From: Ruegeria lacuscaerulensis
Lineage (GTDB): Bacteria; Pseudomonadota; Alphaproteobacteria; Rhodobacterales; Rhodobacteraceae
Assembly: GCF_013033355.1 (NCBI RefSeq)
Contig: NZ_WQDY01000002.1
Coordinates: 1 to 64,000 of the forward strand
Length of the DNA: 64,000 bases
Direction: 5' to 3'
Position 1 is the stretch's first letter; each line of letters starts with the position of its first letter. The notes under the pieces were generated by a model. That model was given only the letters and a program-made list of their open reading frames with translations, was not told the DNA's origin and made no database searches. Of the stretch, positions 36,352 through 45,121 are shown piece after piece. The translations under genes and the position numbers were made by a program.

Positions 36352-36426
36352 TGGTGCCCGGGGGCGGAATCGAACCACCGACACGAGGATTTTCAATCCA
36401 CTGCTCTACCCCTGAGCTACCCGGGC
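36352..36426 (-). tRNA. tRNA-Phe (anticodon GAA)
   Basis: Cloverleaf of 75 bases with encoded CCA on the minus strand. The acceptor stem pairs GCCCGGG with CCCGGGC, the D-arm is AGCTCAGGGGTAGAGC, and the loop TTGAAAA gives anticodon GAA. The T-arm is GGTGGTTCGATTCCGCC. It lies just beyond yacG and marks the far end of the accessory region. Confidence 0.96.
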
Positions 36427-36505
36427 ACGGGAACGGCTGCTGCCGTTGGGTGGAGGCGTTCTATGACTTGCCACTGGCAGTGTCCAGAGCCTTTTTTACA
36501 TTTTT

Positions 36506-36688
36506 TCAATGCGGACGCGAATGAGCGGTTTCTTCGCCCTCAACATCGGCCTCAACGTCTTCCTCCCTCTGAGACGGGACCGCATATGAACCGTTCAACC
36601 ACTTGGCAAGGTCCAGATCGGCACAACGTTTTGAGCAAAACGGGCGGTACGCCTGAACAGTGTCTTCAGCACAAATCGGACAGGTCAT
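36506..36688 (-). CDS. yacG: DNA gyrase inhibitor / zinc protein YacG
   Basis: A 60-residue zinc-ribbon protein. Four cysteines bind zinc in the pattern CPIC near residues 3-6 and CSKRC at 18-22, followed by the family segment ADLDLAKWLNG. YacG binds GyrB and inhibits gyrase in E. coli. Its start overlaps the RNase E/G stop by four bases, so it is the last protein gene of the maf-RNase-yacG operon before tRNA-Phe. Confidence 0.92.
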   Translation of the reverse strand: MTCPICAEDTVQAYRPFCSKRCADLDLAKWLNGSYAVPSQREEDVEADVEGEETAHSRPH

Positions 36689-37707
36689 TTCAGCACCTCG
36701 CTCAGCGGCAACCGAGCCCGTCTGCGCTGCAATTCAAAATGCCCTAGCGGCGTCCAGCCTGCCAGTGTGGTTTCGATCGGGTCGGTCTTGAAGGCCGAGC
36801 GTAGCGCGGATTCGAATCCTCTGCGGTCCTTCTTGGGCATCGGCGCCAGGTCAAGCGTGATCTGCCCTCCTAAACCCCGCACACGCAAGGCGCGGGCAAG
36901 CGCTTTGGCGCAGGCAAAGTTGGCCTTCGTACCCGCCGCCAGAGATGTATCGGCACCAGTGTTAACATCGACGGCGACCAATGCGCGTGTAGGCTGAATG
37001 TAGAGGCGCCCTCCGCCAGACAAAGGCTCAGAGATACCGCGGGCCGTGTCCAATGCCTCCAGCACGCCATGGGTGCCGAAACTACCTGCGCGGGTTTCGA
37101 CCTCGGCCGGGTCGGTCCAGTCACGCCAGGCCAGAACATGAGGCCCGTCGCCTTCAAGCAGCAGTTCCGGCTCGGTTCCGGGGTCATTCACGACAGCGTC
37201 CGCGTGGGCCAGCATGGTGCTGATATCTTCAGCAATCTCACCCGCATCCTCACCCGCGCAGCACGAGCGCAGGATCAGGCCGTAATCGCTGCCTTCCATC
37301 ACCTCGTGCGCGACCTCAAGCAGGCGGTCACGCTCATCCTCATCGCGGATCGAGCGCGAGATGTTCAGGCCCGGCGCGTCGGGGGTGACAATCGCATAAC
37401 GGCTTTTGAACAGGACACGATCGGTCACGGGCAGGGCTTTGCCCGGCTCGGCATAGCCAGTCACCTGCACCAGCAGCAGCGCACCGGGGGCAAGCCCCTT
37501 GACCTGCCGCAGAAACGCGGGGCCGTCGGGCGTGGACAGGAACATGCCGCCCTGCCCTTTTACGGGCCGATCTGCGCGAGCACGGTAGATTGTGCCCGGT
37601 GCAGGCGCATCGGCGGCGATCAGGAAATCATCCAACTTGCCGTCGACCATCAACGCGGCCGCCTCGCGATCGTTGATGTGATCCAGAACGATAGTGCGAC
37701 CCTTCAT
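36685..37707 (-). CDS. Ribonuclease E/G family protein (short form)
   Basis: A 340-residue RNase E/G-type endoribonuclease, shorter than RNase G of about 490 residues. The magnesium-site block VDVNTGAD is present, while the second acidic site reads QITLDLAP instead of the usual IDFIDM. The CPxC zinc-link cysteines are not obvious. This short form is typical of Rhodobacterales, in the order maf-RNase-yacG. It overlaps both neighbours by four bases. A role in rRNA maturation or mRNA turnover is inferred from the family. Confidence 0.87.
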   Translation of the reverse strand: MKGRTIVLDHINDREAAALMVDGKLDDFLIAADAPAPGTIYRARADRPVKGQGGMFLSTPDGPAFLRQVKGLAPGALLLVQVTGYAEPGKALPVTDRVLFKSRYAIVTPDAPGLNISRSIRDEDERDRLLEVAHEVMEGSDYGLILRSCCAGEDAGEIAEDISTMLAHADAVVNDPGTEPELLLEGDGPHVLAWRDWTDPAEVETRAGSFGTHGVLEALDTARGISEPLSGGGRLYIQPTRALVAVDVNTGADTSLAAGTKANFACAKALARALRVRGLGGQITLDLAPMPKKDRRGFESALRSAFKTDPIETTLAGWTPLGHFELQRRRARLPLSEVLK

Positions 37708-38282
37708 GAGACCTCACGATATAGGGGATAGCCGATGCCTTGCAAAAGGGCGGCGGTTTCAGACAGGGGCAGACCCACGATACCGGTGAACGAGCCCGAA
37801 ATCCACGGGATGAACGCGCCAGCGGGGCCTTGGATAGCGTATGCGCCCGCCTTTCCTTGCCAGTCTCCTGTCGCCAGATAGGCGTTGATCTCAACATCCG
37901 ATAGACGTTTGACCTTGACCTGTGAGACCACGTCGCGTTGCAGCACCCGATCCCCGCGTCGCACCGCGACCGAGGTAATTACCCGGTGGCGACGCCCGGA
38001 CAGGGCGTGCAGAAACTCGGCCGCTTGGCCTGCATTTTCGGGCTTGCCCAGAATACGACGACCCAGCGCCACGGTGGTATCCGCACACAGCGTGATATCG
38101 TCGCCATCCGCTTGCACCGCCTGCACTTTTTCGCGCGTGATGCGGCTGCAATATGGAACCGGAAGTTCGCCCTTCAGGGGCGTTTCGTCGATGTCAGGGG
38201 GGCGGATCGCATCGGGCTGCACGCCAAGCTGGGCCAACAGGTCCAGCCGCCTAGGGCTGCCCGATCCGAGGATAAACGCCAT
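37704..38282 (-). CDS. maf: Maf-like nucleoside triphosphate pyrophosphatase
   Basis: A 192-residue Maf/YhdE-type pyrophosphatase that hydrolyses dTTP, UTP or modified pyrimidine nucleotides. The N-terminal [16 protein letters not shown], the central ADTTVALG and [13 protein letters not shown], and [10 protein letters not shown] with the following [16 protein letters not shown] are family hallmarks. It lies 11 bases after infA and overlaps the RNase gene by four bases. Which nucleotide it prefers cannot be told here. Confidence 0.92.
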   Translation of the reverse strand: MAFILGSGSPRRLDLLAQLGVQPDAIRPPDIDETPLKGELPVPYCSRITREKVQAVQADGDDITLCADTTVALGRRILGKPENAGQAAEFLHALSGRRHRVITSVAVRRGDRVLQRDVVSQVKVKRLSDVEINAYLATGDWQGKAGAYAIQGPAGAFIPWISGSFTGIVGLPLSETAALLQGIGYPLYREVS

Positions 38283-38293
38283 GAGAAAAGGCG

Positions 38294-38512
38294 TTACTTG
38301 AAACGGTAGTTGATCCGACCCTTGGTCAGATCATAGGGGGTCATCTCGACCTGAACTTTGTCGCCAGCCAGAACACGGATGCGGTTCTTGCGCATCTTGC
38401 CTGCCGTATGTGCGATGATCTCATGGCCGTTTTCCAGCTCGACCCGAAACGTCGCATTAGGCAGGAGTTCCTTCACGACACCGGGAAATTCGAGCGTATC
38501 TTCCTTGGCCAT
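38294..38512 (-). CDS. infA: Translation initiation factor IF-1
   Basis: A 72-residue OB-fold protein that binds the 30S A-site. The sequence [19 protein letters not shown] and the ending GRINYRFK are diagnostic. The frame extends to 38536, but the extra eight codons are not part of the family; ATG at 38512 is chosen. First gene of infA-maf-RNase-yacG, a set conserved in Rhodobacterales. Confidence 0.96.
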   Translation of the reverse strand: MAKEDTLEFPGVVKELLPNATFRVELENGHEIIAHTAGKMRKNRIRVLAGDKVQVEMTPYDLTKGRINYRFK

Positions 38513-38599
38513 GTTGTCTCCACATTTACGTTGCACTCGCAGAATCTGCGAGGATGTGCGCTTAAATGAGCCTATTTCGGGCTTATTTCAAGGCCGGAA

Positions 38600-39478
38600 T
38601 CACGAAAGAGCAGAGATTGTGACCGATTCGACTCGGGGCGTTTGCTCATCCCAATGGGTTCGGTTCAGCACATGGCCATCAGCGCGGACCTCGGCAATAG
38701 CCGACAGGTCGATATCGGCGTAGGTCCAGCCGGGTTGGTTCAACTGTCCTTCGGCCAATACGCCGGTGCCGGGAAACCCTTTATCGGGCGGGCAGAAGAT
38801 GCCGCCAGTGCCAGTGTTCATATCCACGGCCTCGGACCACCCGTTGCTGCCGACCAGCGACGCCATAACCGTCACGCATTGGTTTTCCAGCGCGCGCGCC
38901 ATCGCGCCGATCCGCACCCGCCAATAGCCCGAGAGTGCCTCGGTGCATGAAGGTACAAGGATCAGGTCCGCGTCACTCAGCGCGCGACCCAGCAAGGGGA
39001 ATTCGCTGTCATAGCAGATCAGAACACCGATCTTGCCCAGCTTGGTGTCGAACAGTTTCAACGGGCCGCCGGGGGCGATATCCCAAGCCTCACGCTCGAA
39101 CCGGGTCATGATTTGCTTGTCTTGGTGATCCTGCTGGCCATCGGGCGCATAAAGCGCCGCTCGGTTCACCGGGCGGCCCTGCCCATCCACAACCGGAGCG
39201 GACGCGCCCAGGATACAAGTGCCATATTCCCGCGCCAGCCGTTGATGTAGGGCCTGCGCATCGACCATCCGATCCGACACGGCGCGGATCGAACGTTCCA
39301 GATCGCCTGCCACATCGGTCCCTTCCAACGTCGACAGCTCCATCGCGCCATATTCGGGAAAGACCAGCAACTCGGCCCCCTGCCCGGCGGCCTCGGCCAC
39401 CCAGCGGTTCAGCTTGTCCTCATACTGCGCCCAACTGTCGAGCCAGTCGAGGTCATAGGCGGCGGTTGCGACTTTCAT
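38600..39478 (-). CDS. Carbon-nitrogen hydrolase (nitrilase superfamily)
   Basis: A 292-residue amidase of the nitrilase superfamily. The catalytic Glu lies in VFPEYGAME, the Lys in DKQIMTRFE and the Cys in VLICYDSEFP. The arrangement is that of branch 10-13 type amidases acting on small amides such as omega-amides. It stands between infA and a small plus-strand gene, so it interrupts the usual core order and may be a later insertion. The substrate is unknown. Confidence 0.85.
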   Translation of the reverse strand: MKVATAAYDLDWLDSWAQYEDKLNRWVAEAAGQGAELLVFPEYGAMELSTLEGTDVAGDLERSIRAVSDRMVDAQALHQRLAREYGTCILGASAPVVDGQGRPVNRAALYAPDGQQDHQDKQIMTRFEREAWDIAPGGPLKLFDTKLGKIGVLICYDSEFPLLGRALSDADLILVPSCTEALSGYWRVRIGAMARALENQCVTVMASLVGSNGWSEAVDMNTGTGGIFCPPDKGFPGTGVLAEGQLNQPGWTYADIDLSAIAEVRADGHVLNRTHWDEQTPRVESVTISALS

Positions 39479-39605
39479 GGGCTGCGTCCTTCAGCATTGG
39501 ATTGGCGTGACCCTAGGACAGGATCGCGCGATATGTATAGACCAGACGGGAAAGTGAATTGGCTTACCGATCCAGACTTGGTTCAATAGGGTCAGGAGGA
39601 TCACC

Positions 39606-39821
39606 ATGCAAAACCCCGAAAGCTTCGAAAAGTTCTATTTCGCCAAGGTCGGTATGGGCGAGGCCTGCGGCTGCGCCGAGCGTGTAATTGACGTGTTCGA
39701 ATTCAATCGCAAAGGCGGGGCACAGACAAAATCCGAGGTTAGACTGGAAAAACCCAAACGCCGGTCCTTTCGCGGATGGGCGGTGAAGTACGGCCTTCTC
39801 AGCCGCAAAAAGACACACTGA
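39606..39821 (+). CDS. Small basic protein of unknown function
   Basis: A 71-residue protein with an excellent ribosome-binding site, AGGAGG, about eight bases before ATG 39606. The middle has a CGC pair (GEACGCAERV) and the C terminus is basic (LEKPKRRSFRGW, SRKKTH). No signal peptide or membrane helix. It is the only plus-strand gene between 36 and 46 kb, convergent with a GNAT gene. The strong ribosome-binding site is the main reason to call it real. Confidence 0.55.
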   Translation: MQNPESFEKFYFAKVGMGEACGCAERVIDVFEFNRKGGAQTKSEVRLEKPKRRSFRGWAVKYGLLSRKKTH

Positions 39822-39836
39822 CACCGAAAGGCGCAG

Positions 39837-40436
39837 CTACGCGTTCAGATCCCTGATCCAGAACTGCAACGGTTTCTGCGTCTCACCGTCTTCTCCGATA
39901 TCCTTCCACGAAAACTGTGCCACGACACCGGGTAAGGGTTCATACCCGCGTGCCCGCCAGAACGCATCCAAAGGCCTATAGCTTTCTGGTCGCATCGGAT
40001 GGTCGACAGGGCGCTGCACACTGCAAAAGGCGCATTTCGTAAAGCCCAAAGCGCGCGCATGGGCTTCGCGTTGATCGAAGAATTTATGACCAACACCCTG
40101 CCCCCGGTAGTCCGGCAGCAGAACAGATTCGGCGCAATAGAAAACATCCGACAAACCCACACCTGACCCGTCAAAGGCCGCAGCAAAATCTTCGGCATGA
40201 TCGGCCAGCGGCGCGCCGGTCGAGGCCCCGATCAGACGGTCGCCGTCAAAGGCCCCTACCACGATGGATCGGGCACTGTCGCGGTAGGCTTGCAGGTATT
40301 TCCGCTCATAGCCCAGATCCCCATCATAGAGATAGGGCCAAGCGTGAAACACCTTGATGCGCAACCGGGCCACATCGTCCAGCGCGGCCTCAAGCGCCGC
40401 TCCGGTCAGGGGGTGGACCGCTGAGACCTTAGCCAT
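39837..40436 (-). CDS. GNAT-family N-acetyltransferase
   Basis: A 199-residue GNAT protein. The acetyl-CoA loop reads DYRGQGVGHKFFDQREAHAR, close to the family R/Q-x-x-G-x-G/A pattern, in SVLLPDYRGQGVG. It overlaps the NTF2-like gene by eight bases, so the two are co-transcribed. The acceptor substrate is not known. Confidence 0.82.
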   Translation of the reverse strand: MAKVSAVHPLTGAALEAALDDVARLRIKVFHAWPYLYDGDLGYERKYLQAYRDSARSIVVGAFDGDRLIGASTGAPLADHAEDFAAAFDGSGVGLSDVFYCAESVLLPDYRGQGVGHKFFDQREAHARALGFTKCAFCSVQRPVDHPMRPESYRPLDAFWRARGYEPLPGVVAQFSWKDIGEDGETQKPLQFWIRDLNA

Positions 40437-40827
40437 TCGAGACCTGCTTGGTCCAGTCAGCCAGATTGTAGAAGGTAGTGACCCGGGTGATTTTCCCGTC
40501 CTTCAGGTCAAAGAACGACCCGGCGGGCAGACGGTAGGTTTGACCATGCGCCTCGGGCAGGCCTTCGTCTGTTTCAAGATAGGTGCCGTTCACGATGAAC
40601 TCGGCCGCAGCACGGGTTCCACCTTCGGCGTCGAACACCACGATATCGGTCAGGTTCTCGCGGTAGCAGCGGTTCATATGGGCGCAGAAGGCGGAAAATT
40701 TCTCTTTGCCCACACGAATCTGCCCTTCATTCACGTGATGGGCAATGTCATCGGACAGGCAGGCCAACATGCCATCGACATCGCCTGCATTGAAGGCATC
40801 GAAATAGGTTTTCACGGTCTGGTTCAT
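40429..40827 (-). CDS. SnoaL/NTF2-like (ketosteroid-isomerase fold) protein
   Basis: A 132-residue cone-shaped fold, MNQTVKTYFDAFNAGDVDGM, ending KITRVTTFYNLADWTKQV. ATG 40827 is chosen; the frame beyond it runs inside the phosphatase gene. It begins two bases after the phosphatase stop and overlaps the GNAT gene. Such proteins are isomerases, hydrolases or ligand carriers; the exact role is unknown. Confidence 0.8.
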   Translation of the reverse strand: MNQTVKTYFDAFNAGDVDGMLACLSDDIAHHVNEGQIRVGKEKFSAFCAHMNRCYRENLTDIVVFDAEGGTRAAAEFIVNGTYLETDEGLPEAHGQTYRLPAGSFFDLKDGKITRVTTFYNLADWTKQVSNG

Positions 40828-40829
40828 GG

Positions 40830-41282
40830 TCACTCCGTCGGTTCGCCCCAGCGGTCCTTCAGATGTTTGATGATCTGATCGCGGGTCTGTCGGTAGTGAG
40901 TTAGCTTGTCTTCGCGACTTTCGCCCAGCCCAGTAGGGTCCATTATTGGCCAATAATCGACATCCAGATGAAAAATACGGGTCAAATCCAACGCTCGCCT
41001 TTGGCTGGCGGGTGACAACGCGACGATCAGGTCGAACGAGCTGAGGTCATCGCCCCATTCCTGCATCTCGTCGAAGGAACGCGACCTGTGTCGCGAAAGC
41101 TCAACGCCGATTTCCTGGCAGACGGCGACGCAGAAACCGTCGATCTCCAGATCGTTATGGACACCGGCAGATTGCACATAGGTACCGGTGCCGTAGAACT
41201 TTTTCATGATGCCTTCGGCCATCGGGGACCGAACCGAGTTGTGGTCGCAACAGAACAGAATGGACTGCGGCAGAGACGTCAC
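40830..41282 (-). CDS. Low-molecular-weight protein-tyrosine-phosphatase-like protein
   Basis: A 150-residue LMW-PTP/arsenate-reductase-fold protein. The P-loop CX5R reads CDHNSVRS near residues 11-18, and the general-acid loop is IMDPTGLGES. It lies three bases after the UPF0262 gene, in an order conserved in Rhodobacterales (hisD, UPF0262, phosphatase, infA). Protein-tyrosine dephosphorylation and arsenate reduction are both possible. Confidence 0.87.
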   Translation of the reverse strand: MTSLPQSILFCCDHNSVRSPMAEGIMKKFYGTGTYVQSAGVHNDLEIDGFCVAVCQEIGVELSRHRSRSFDEMQEWGDDLSSFDLIVALSPASQRRALDLTRIFHLDVDYWPIMDPTGLGESREDKLTHYRQTRDQIIKHLKDRWGEPTE

Positions 41283-41285
41283 CCG

Positions 41286-41765
41286 TCAGCCCCCAAAGTG
41301 CAATACGCAAATCAGCGTGAACAGGCGGCGGGCTGTATCGGTGTCCACTTCGGCCTTGCCATCAAGCCTTTCCTGCAGGACCCGGCTGCCTTCGTTATGT
41401 ATGCCGCGCCGCGCCATGTCGATGGTTTCGATCTGACTGGGCGGCAACGACTTCACCGCATCAAAATAGCTTTCGCAAATCTGGAAATAGTCTTTGACCA
41501 CTTGCTTGAAGGGCCCCAGCGAAAGGTGAAACTCGGCCGCCTTTTCTTCGGCCTCAGTGGCAACGTCAAAAACCAACCGTTTGTCGCGGATCGACAACTG
41601 CAGGTGGTAGGGGCCATCAGGCACGACACGGTCATCGCGTTTGGGCAGCGCGAAGCTGTTGTCCTCAAGCAGATCATAGATCGCGACCTTGCGCTCCTGT
41701 TCGATCTCAGGCGTCGGCGGAGGCAGGTTTCGGTCGTCCAGTTCGATATGCGAAATACGGGTCAT
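41286..41765 (-). CDS. UPF0262 family protein
   Basis: A 159-residue conserved alphaproteobacterial protein of unknown function. ATG 41765 (MTRISHIELDDRNL) fits the family; the frame opens 30 codons upstream without family signal. DGPYHLQLSIRDKRLVFDV and HLSLGPFKQVVKDYFQICES are conserved blocks. It sits in the murA-hisD-infA block and is followed three bases later by the phosphatase gene. Confidence 0.87.
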   Translation of the reverse strand: MTRISHIELDDRNLPPPTPEIEQERKVAIYDLLEDNSFALPKRDDRVVPDGPYHLQLSIRDKRLVFDVATEAEEKAAEFHLSLGPFKQVVKDYFQICESYFDAVKSLPPSQIETIDMARRGIHNEGSRVLQERLDGKAEVDTDTARRLFTLICVLHFGG

Positions 41766-41851
41766 GGGTGTCTGGTCCATAAGGGTTGAGACAGCCATAT
41801 CGTAAGAAAAGTGAATGGGCAACGCGCAGAAAATCGGTCTATGCCAATTCG

Positions 41852-42709
41852 TCACAAAGGATGTTTGGCGGGGTCAATCCCGTGCTTTGACAGGAGGGTA
41901 TCGACCAAAGACCCCCGGTTGATCTCCATTTCACGAAACATCTTTCGGAACCACGAACCAAAGAAATGGATCGACATTTTGTTTTGCCACTCCAAAAAAT
42001 CGAGCTTTGACATATCCGGTTCATTCCACAACCTGCGATGCCTTAAAGGCACGGCGTACAGCTCGGTTCGGGCCGAATTCATCTCGTGTTCTGGCGAGCC
42101 ATAAAGGCAATGGAAAAAAAGTGGTGGTCCCAGGGTCGACAATGGGAGGCTCCAATATGAGGAACGGCCGTAGAGTTCGCGATACACCCTCTGATGATCC
42201 TCCGACCACCAGAATGGAACAAGATCGCTTTCAAAGGCAAACCGACACATCTTTTGCAGCGCAGAACTGTCGCGTGGCAACGCGACAACGCCGTTCATCA
42301 TGCGCTGCCGCGCCAAATTCGCTTTTGGAAAAAGATATCCTGTGTTGGTTTCGAATGGCCGAAGGGCATAGGCATCCGCATCGACCCAGATATAGTCGGT
42401 CTGTTGCATGAGCTTTAGACGAAAAAGATCGGCATGAACGGCAACTGATCGCGTGATCGGGTCACGGTAGATTTCAGAAACATCAAAGATTTCCCGCGCA
42501 TCACGCGCTTCGACGTAGTCTGGAATGTCTTCAAGCTCGCCATAGTGGTAAACAATGGGCGTCTGGTCGACATCCGCAAAGGACTTCAGGCAAAGGTGCT
42601 CCAGATAGCTGAACCGCTTGCCTATCCACAGTGTTGCTACACGTTCCAAACTTACTTCTTCCGACGTTGTCACGTCAGCAAGACGCCTCCGTTCCGCGAG
42701 TAAGATCAA
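41852..42709 (-). CDS. Glycosyltransferase-like protein with a DXD motif
   Basis: About 285 residues if the TTG at 42709 is the start; a TTG at 42649 (LERVATLWIGKRFSYLEH) also fits. A DXD-like motif reads YIWVDADAYAL, and VATLWIGKRFSYLEHLCLKS resembles the N-terminal strand of GT-A sugar transferases. No membrane helix. It is inserted between UPF0262 and hisD, which are neighbours in related genomes, so it may be a lineage-specific surface-polysaccharide gene. The donor and acceptor are unknown. Confidence 0.6.
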   Translation of the reverse strand: MILLAERRRLADVTTSEEVSLERVATLWIGKRFSYLEHLCLKSFADVDQTPIVYHYGELEDIPDYVEARDAREIFDVSEIYRDPITRSVAVHADLFRLKLMQQTDYIWVDADAYALRPFETNTGYLFPKANLARQRMMNGVVALPRDSSALQKMCRFAFESDLVPFWWSEDHQRVYRELYGRSSYWSLPLSTLGPPLFFHCLYGSPEHEMNSARTELYAVPLRHRRLWNEPDMSKLDFLEWQNKMSIHFFGSWFRKMFREMEINRGSLVDTLLSKHGIDPAKHPL

Positions 42710-42769
42710 GACCTTTTGTTTAATGAATGGGAATGGCGCAGGGCGTTGTGACCCTCAAACCATAGCCAC

Positions 42770-44071
42770 TTAGTCGTTCAAACGTTTCAATCTTGCAGCG
42801 ACCGACAAGCCATGTGCCTCAAGGCTTTCCGATTTCGCAAGTTGTTCGGCCGCAGGGCCTATGGCCCGCAGCGCAGCAGGTGTCATCTGGCTGAGTGTCG
42901 TGCGTTTCAGAAAGTCCATCACGCTCAGCCCCGAAGAAAACCGCGCCGAGCGCGCCGTGGGCAGAACATGGTTGGGACCCCCTACATAATCGCCGATGGC
43001 CTCAGGAGTGTATTGACCCAGAAAAATTGCGCCCGCGTGAACGGTTTTCTTGCTAAGCGCCACAGGGTCGCCCACGCAAAGCTCAAGATGTTCCGGAGCG
43101 ATCCGGTTGGACAGGGCTGCTGCCTCGTCCAGATCACGCACAGTGATCACCGCACCAAAATCACGCCAGCTGGGGCCGGCTATTGCGCGGCGTTGTAATG
43201 TCTCAAGCCGCTTGTCCACGGCCTCGGCCACCGCCTGCCCGAACGCCGCATCGTCGGTGATCAGGATCGACTGTGCACTTTCGTCATGTTCGGCCTGACT
43301 CAGCAAATCCAGCGCGATCCAGTCTGGGTCGTTGTCCTTGTCGGCGATGACCAGAATCTCGGACGGGCCCGCAATCATGTCGATGCCCACCTTGCCGAAC
43401 ACCCGCCGCTTTGCCGCCGCGACAAAGGCGTTGCCGGGACCTGTAATCTTGTCCACCGGCGCGACGGAATCAGTACCGTAAGCCAGCGCTGCAATCGCCT
43501 GAGCACCACCGATACGATAGATCGTATCCACACCTGAAAGCTGCGCCGCCAGCAGGACAAGCGGGTTCACCACCCCGTCGGGCGTCGGCACCGTGATGGC
43601 TAGGCTTTCGACCCCTGCCACCTTGGCCGGAATCGCATTCATCAAAACCGAGGACGGGTAAGACGCCAGCCCGCCGGGCACATAAAGCCCCGCAGCAGAC
43701 ACCGCCGACCAGCGCCAGCCCAAAGTCGCCCCGGCTTCATCCGTCCATTCGTGATCCTCGGGCAACTGCTTTTCGTGATAGGCGCGGATACGCGCGGCGG
43801 CCAGCTCCAGCGCGGCGCGATCCTCATCCGAGACCTTCGCCACCGCAGCTGCGACTTCTTCGGCAGAAAAGGCCAGAGTGTCAGGCGTCAACTCAAGCCG
43901 GTCGAATTTCGCGGTCAGCTCGATCACCGCAGCATCACCCCGATTGCGAACATCTTCGATGATCTCAGCCACAATCACGTCTACATCCGGGCTGTCCTCG
44001 CGTTTTGCTGACAACAACGCCTGAAAGGCGAGCTCGAACTCGGGCGAGGTCGTATCAAGGAAAACGGGCAT
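42770..44071 (-). CDS. hisD: Histidinol dehydrogenase
   Basis: Last two steps of histidine synthesis, histidinol to histidine, NAD- and zinc-dependent. The 433-residue product has GGAQAIAALAYGTD, IAGPSEILVIAD, LLSQAEHDESAQSILIT and the ending QMTPAALRAIGPAAEQLA. ATG 44071 is chosen; the upstream frame to 44488 is a shadow of the GNAT gene. Neighbours are UPF0262 and DUF2948, as in related genomes. No other his genes are present. Confidence 0.94.
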   Translation of the reverse strand: MPVFLDTTSPEFELAFQALLSAKREDSPDVDVIVAEIIEDVRNRGDAAVIELTAKFDRLELTPDTLAFSAEEVAAAVAKVSDEDRAALELAAARIRAYHEKQLPEDHEWTDEAGATLGWRWSAVSAAGLYVPGGLASYPSSVLMNAIPAKVAGVESLAITVPTPDGVVNPLVLLAAQLSGVDTIYRIGGAQAIAALAYGTDSVAPVDKITGPGNAFVAAAKRRVFGKVGIDMIAGPSEILVIADKDNDPDWIALDLLSQAEHDESAQSILITDDAAFGQAVAEAVDKRLETLQRRAIAGPSWRDFGAVITVRDLDEAAALSNRIAPEHLELCVGDPVALSKKTVHAGAIFLGQYTPEAIGDYVGGPNHVLPTARSARFSSGLSVMDFLKRTTLSQMTPAALRAIGPAAEQLAKSESLEAHGLSVAARLKRLND

Positions 44072-44094
44072 GAGCAGGCACTCCGAACGGGATT

Positions 44095-44598
44095 TTACCG
44101 GGACATATCGCCCGCAGCAGATGGTCTCAACCCTTCGTCGGGTGGGTGCAACGATTTGCGCATAGGATAATGTCGCATTCCGCACCAATGTTCGGGCGCA
44201 GCCGCATCCTGCCAACCATATCGGCGATAGAATGCACGCGCTGTTGCGGTGGCGTTCAGATGCGCAATTGTGCAGCCTTGCTGCGCAAGCTCGTGCTCCA
44301 TTCGAACCAGCAGGGCCAACCCGACACCGCGCCGAACATAGGCCGGATCGACATACAACGACGCGATTTCCGACCCGAAGCGCAGAGCCCCGACGCCCGA
44401 GACTTGGCCGTCCATTTCGGCCAACCAAAGTTCGGTTCCCGATTGCAACCAGCGTCGGATCGTCTGGGGGTCTTTGTTTGCACTCCACGCCGCCAGCAGA
44501 TCGGGATCTTTCCGATGATCTGCTGCACCAAGGTACGTAATCGACCGGATCAAAACCTGACTGATCTGAAAAACGTCGAACACGGTCGCCGGACGCAA
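44095..44598 (-). CDS. GNAT-family N-acetyltransferase
   Basis: A 167-residue GNAT protein beginning at TTG 44598. The acetyl-CoA motif is YVRRGVGLALLVRMEHELAQ, and the strand-helix after it ends ARAFYRRYGWQD, the usual GNAT tail. It lies 23 bases before hisD and 46 after DUF2948. Substrate unknown. Confidence 0.82.
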   Translation of the reverse strand: MRPATVFDVFQISQVLIRSITYLGAADHRKDPDLLAAWSANKDPQTIRRWLQSGTELWLAEMDGQVSGVGALRFGSEIASLYVDPAYVRRGVGLALLVRMEHELAQQGCTIAHLNATATARAFYRRYGWQDAAAPEHWCGMRHYPMRKSLHPPDEGLRPSAAGDMSR

Positions 44599-44644
44599 AA
44601 CCAGACCCGTTGAGGGTCCGGCAAAGGCTTGTGCTATGCCCCGT

Positions 44645-45121
44645 TTATTCCGGATGATGCGGAGCCTGACCAGAAGGCGCCTGATAGGGCCGGGTCACAT
44701 CCTTGAGGGTGACGTCCAGAGCCTCGACCGTCAAACGGATCGCTCCGTCCCCGGCCAGCGTCAAAACAATATGACCGGCGCCTTCTTCGCCGGGCTCGAA
44801 ATCAACCGACAGCAGGGACATAACCATATCCTTGTCGCTGCGGTCCACCCCCTGGCTGGCAACCGACAGGACGGAATCGAAAACAAGCAGCGCTTGGACC
44901 CGTTCAAACGGACGGTCGCGTTGGCTCGCAGCATCTTTGTCTTCCCAGCGGAACCGGTTCAGCAAAAGACCAAATCGACGCTCCGACGGACGCCATGTCA
45001 TCTCGGTGATGGGGAACACCGCGTCCTGCGTCAGGGTCGAAATCACCTGAAGGTCATCCGCATCCTCTGCCCCCAGGTTCAGCGGGGCCTCACGACCGTC
45101 GTGGAAACTTGCATCTGTCAT
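44645..45121 (-). CDS. DUF2948 family protein
   Basis: A 158-residue conserved protein of Rhodobacterales and relatives. PLNLGAEDADDLQVISTLTQDAV near the start and RRFGLLLNRFRWED are characteristic. Its start overlaps the murA stop by one base (TAATG), so it is translationally coupled to murA. Function unknown. Confidence 0.86.
   Translation of the reverse strand: MTDASFHDGREAPLNLGAEDADDLQVISTLTQDAVFPITEMTWRPSERRFGLLLNRFRWEDKDAASQRDRPFERVQALLVFDSVLSVASQGVDRSDKDMVMSLLSVDFEPGEEGAGHIVLTLAGDGAIRLTVEALDVTLKDVTRPYQAPSGQAPHHPE

Noticed and set aside
36179..36415. A 78-codon plus-strand frame before yacG
   Set aside because: It runs through tRNA-Phe, which is a clear RNA gene on the other strand.
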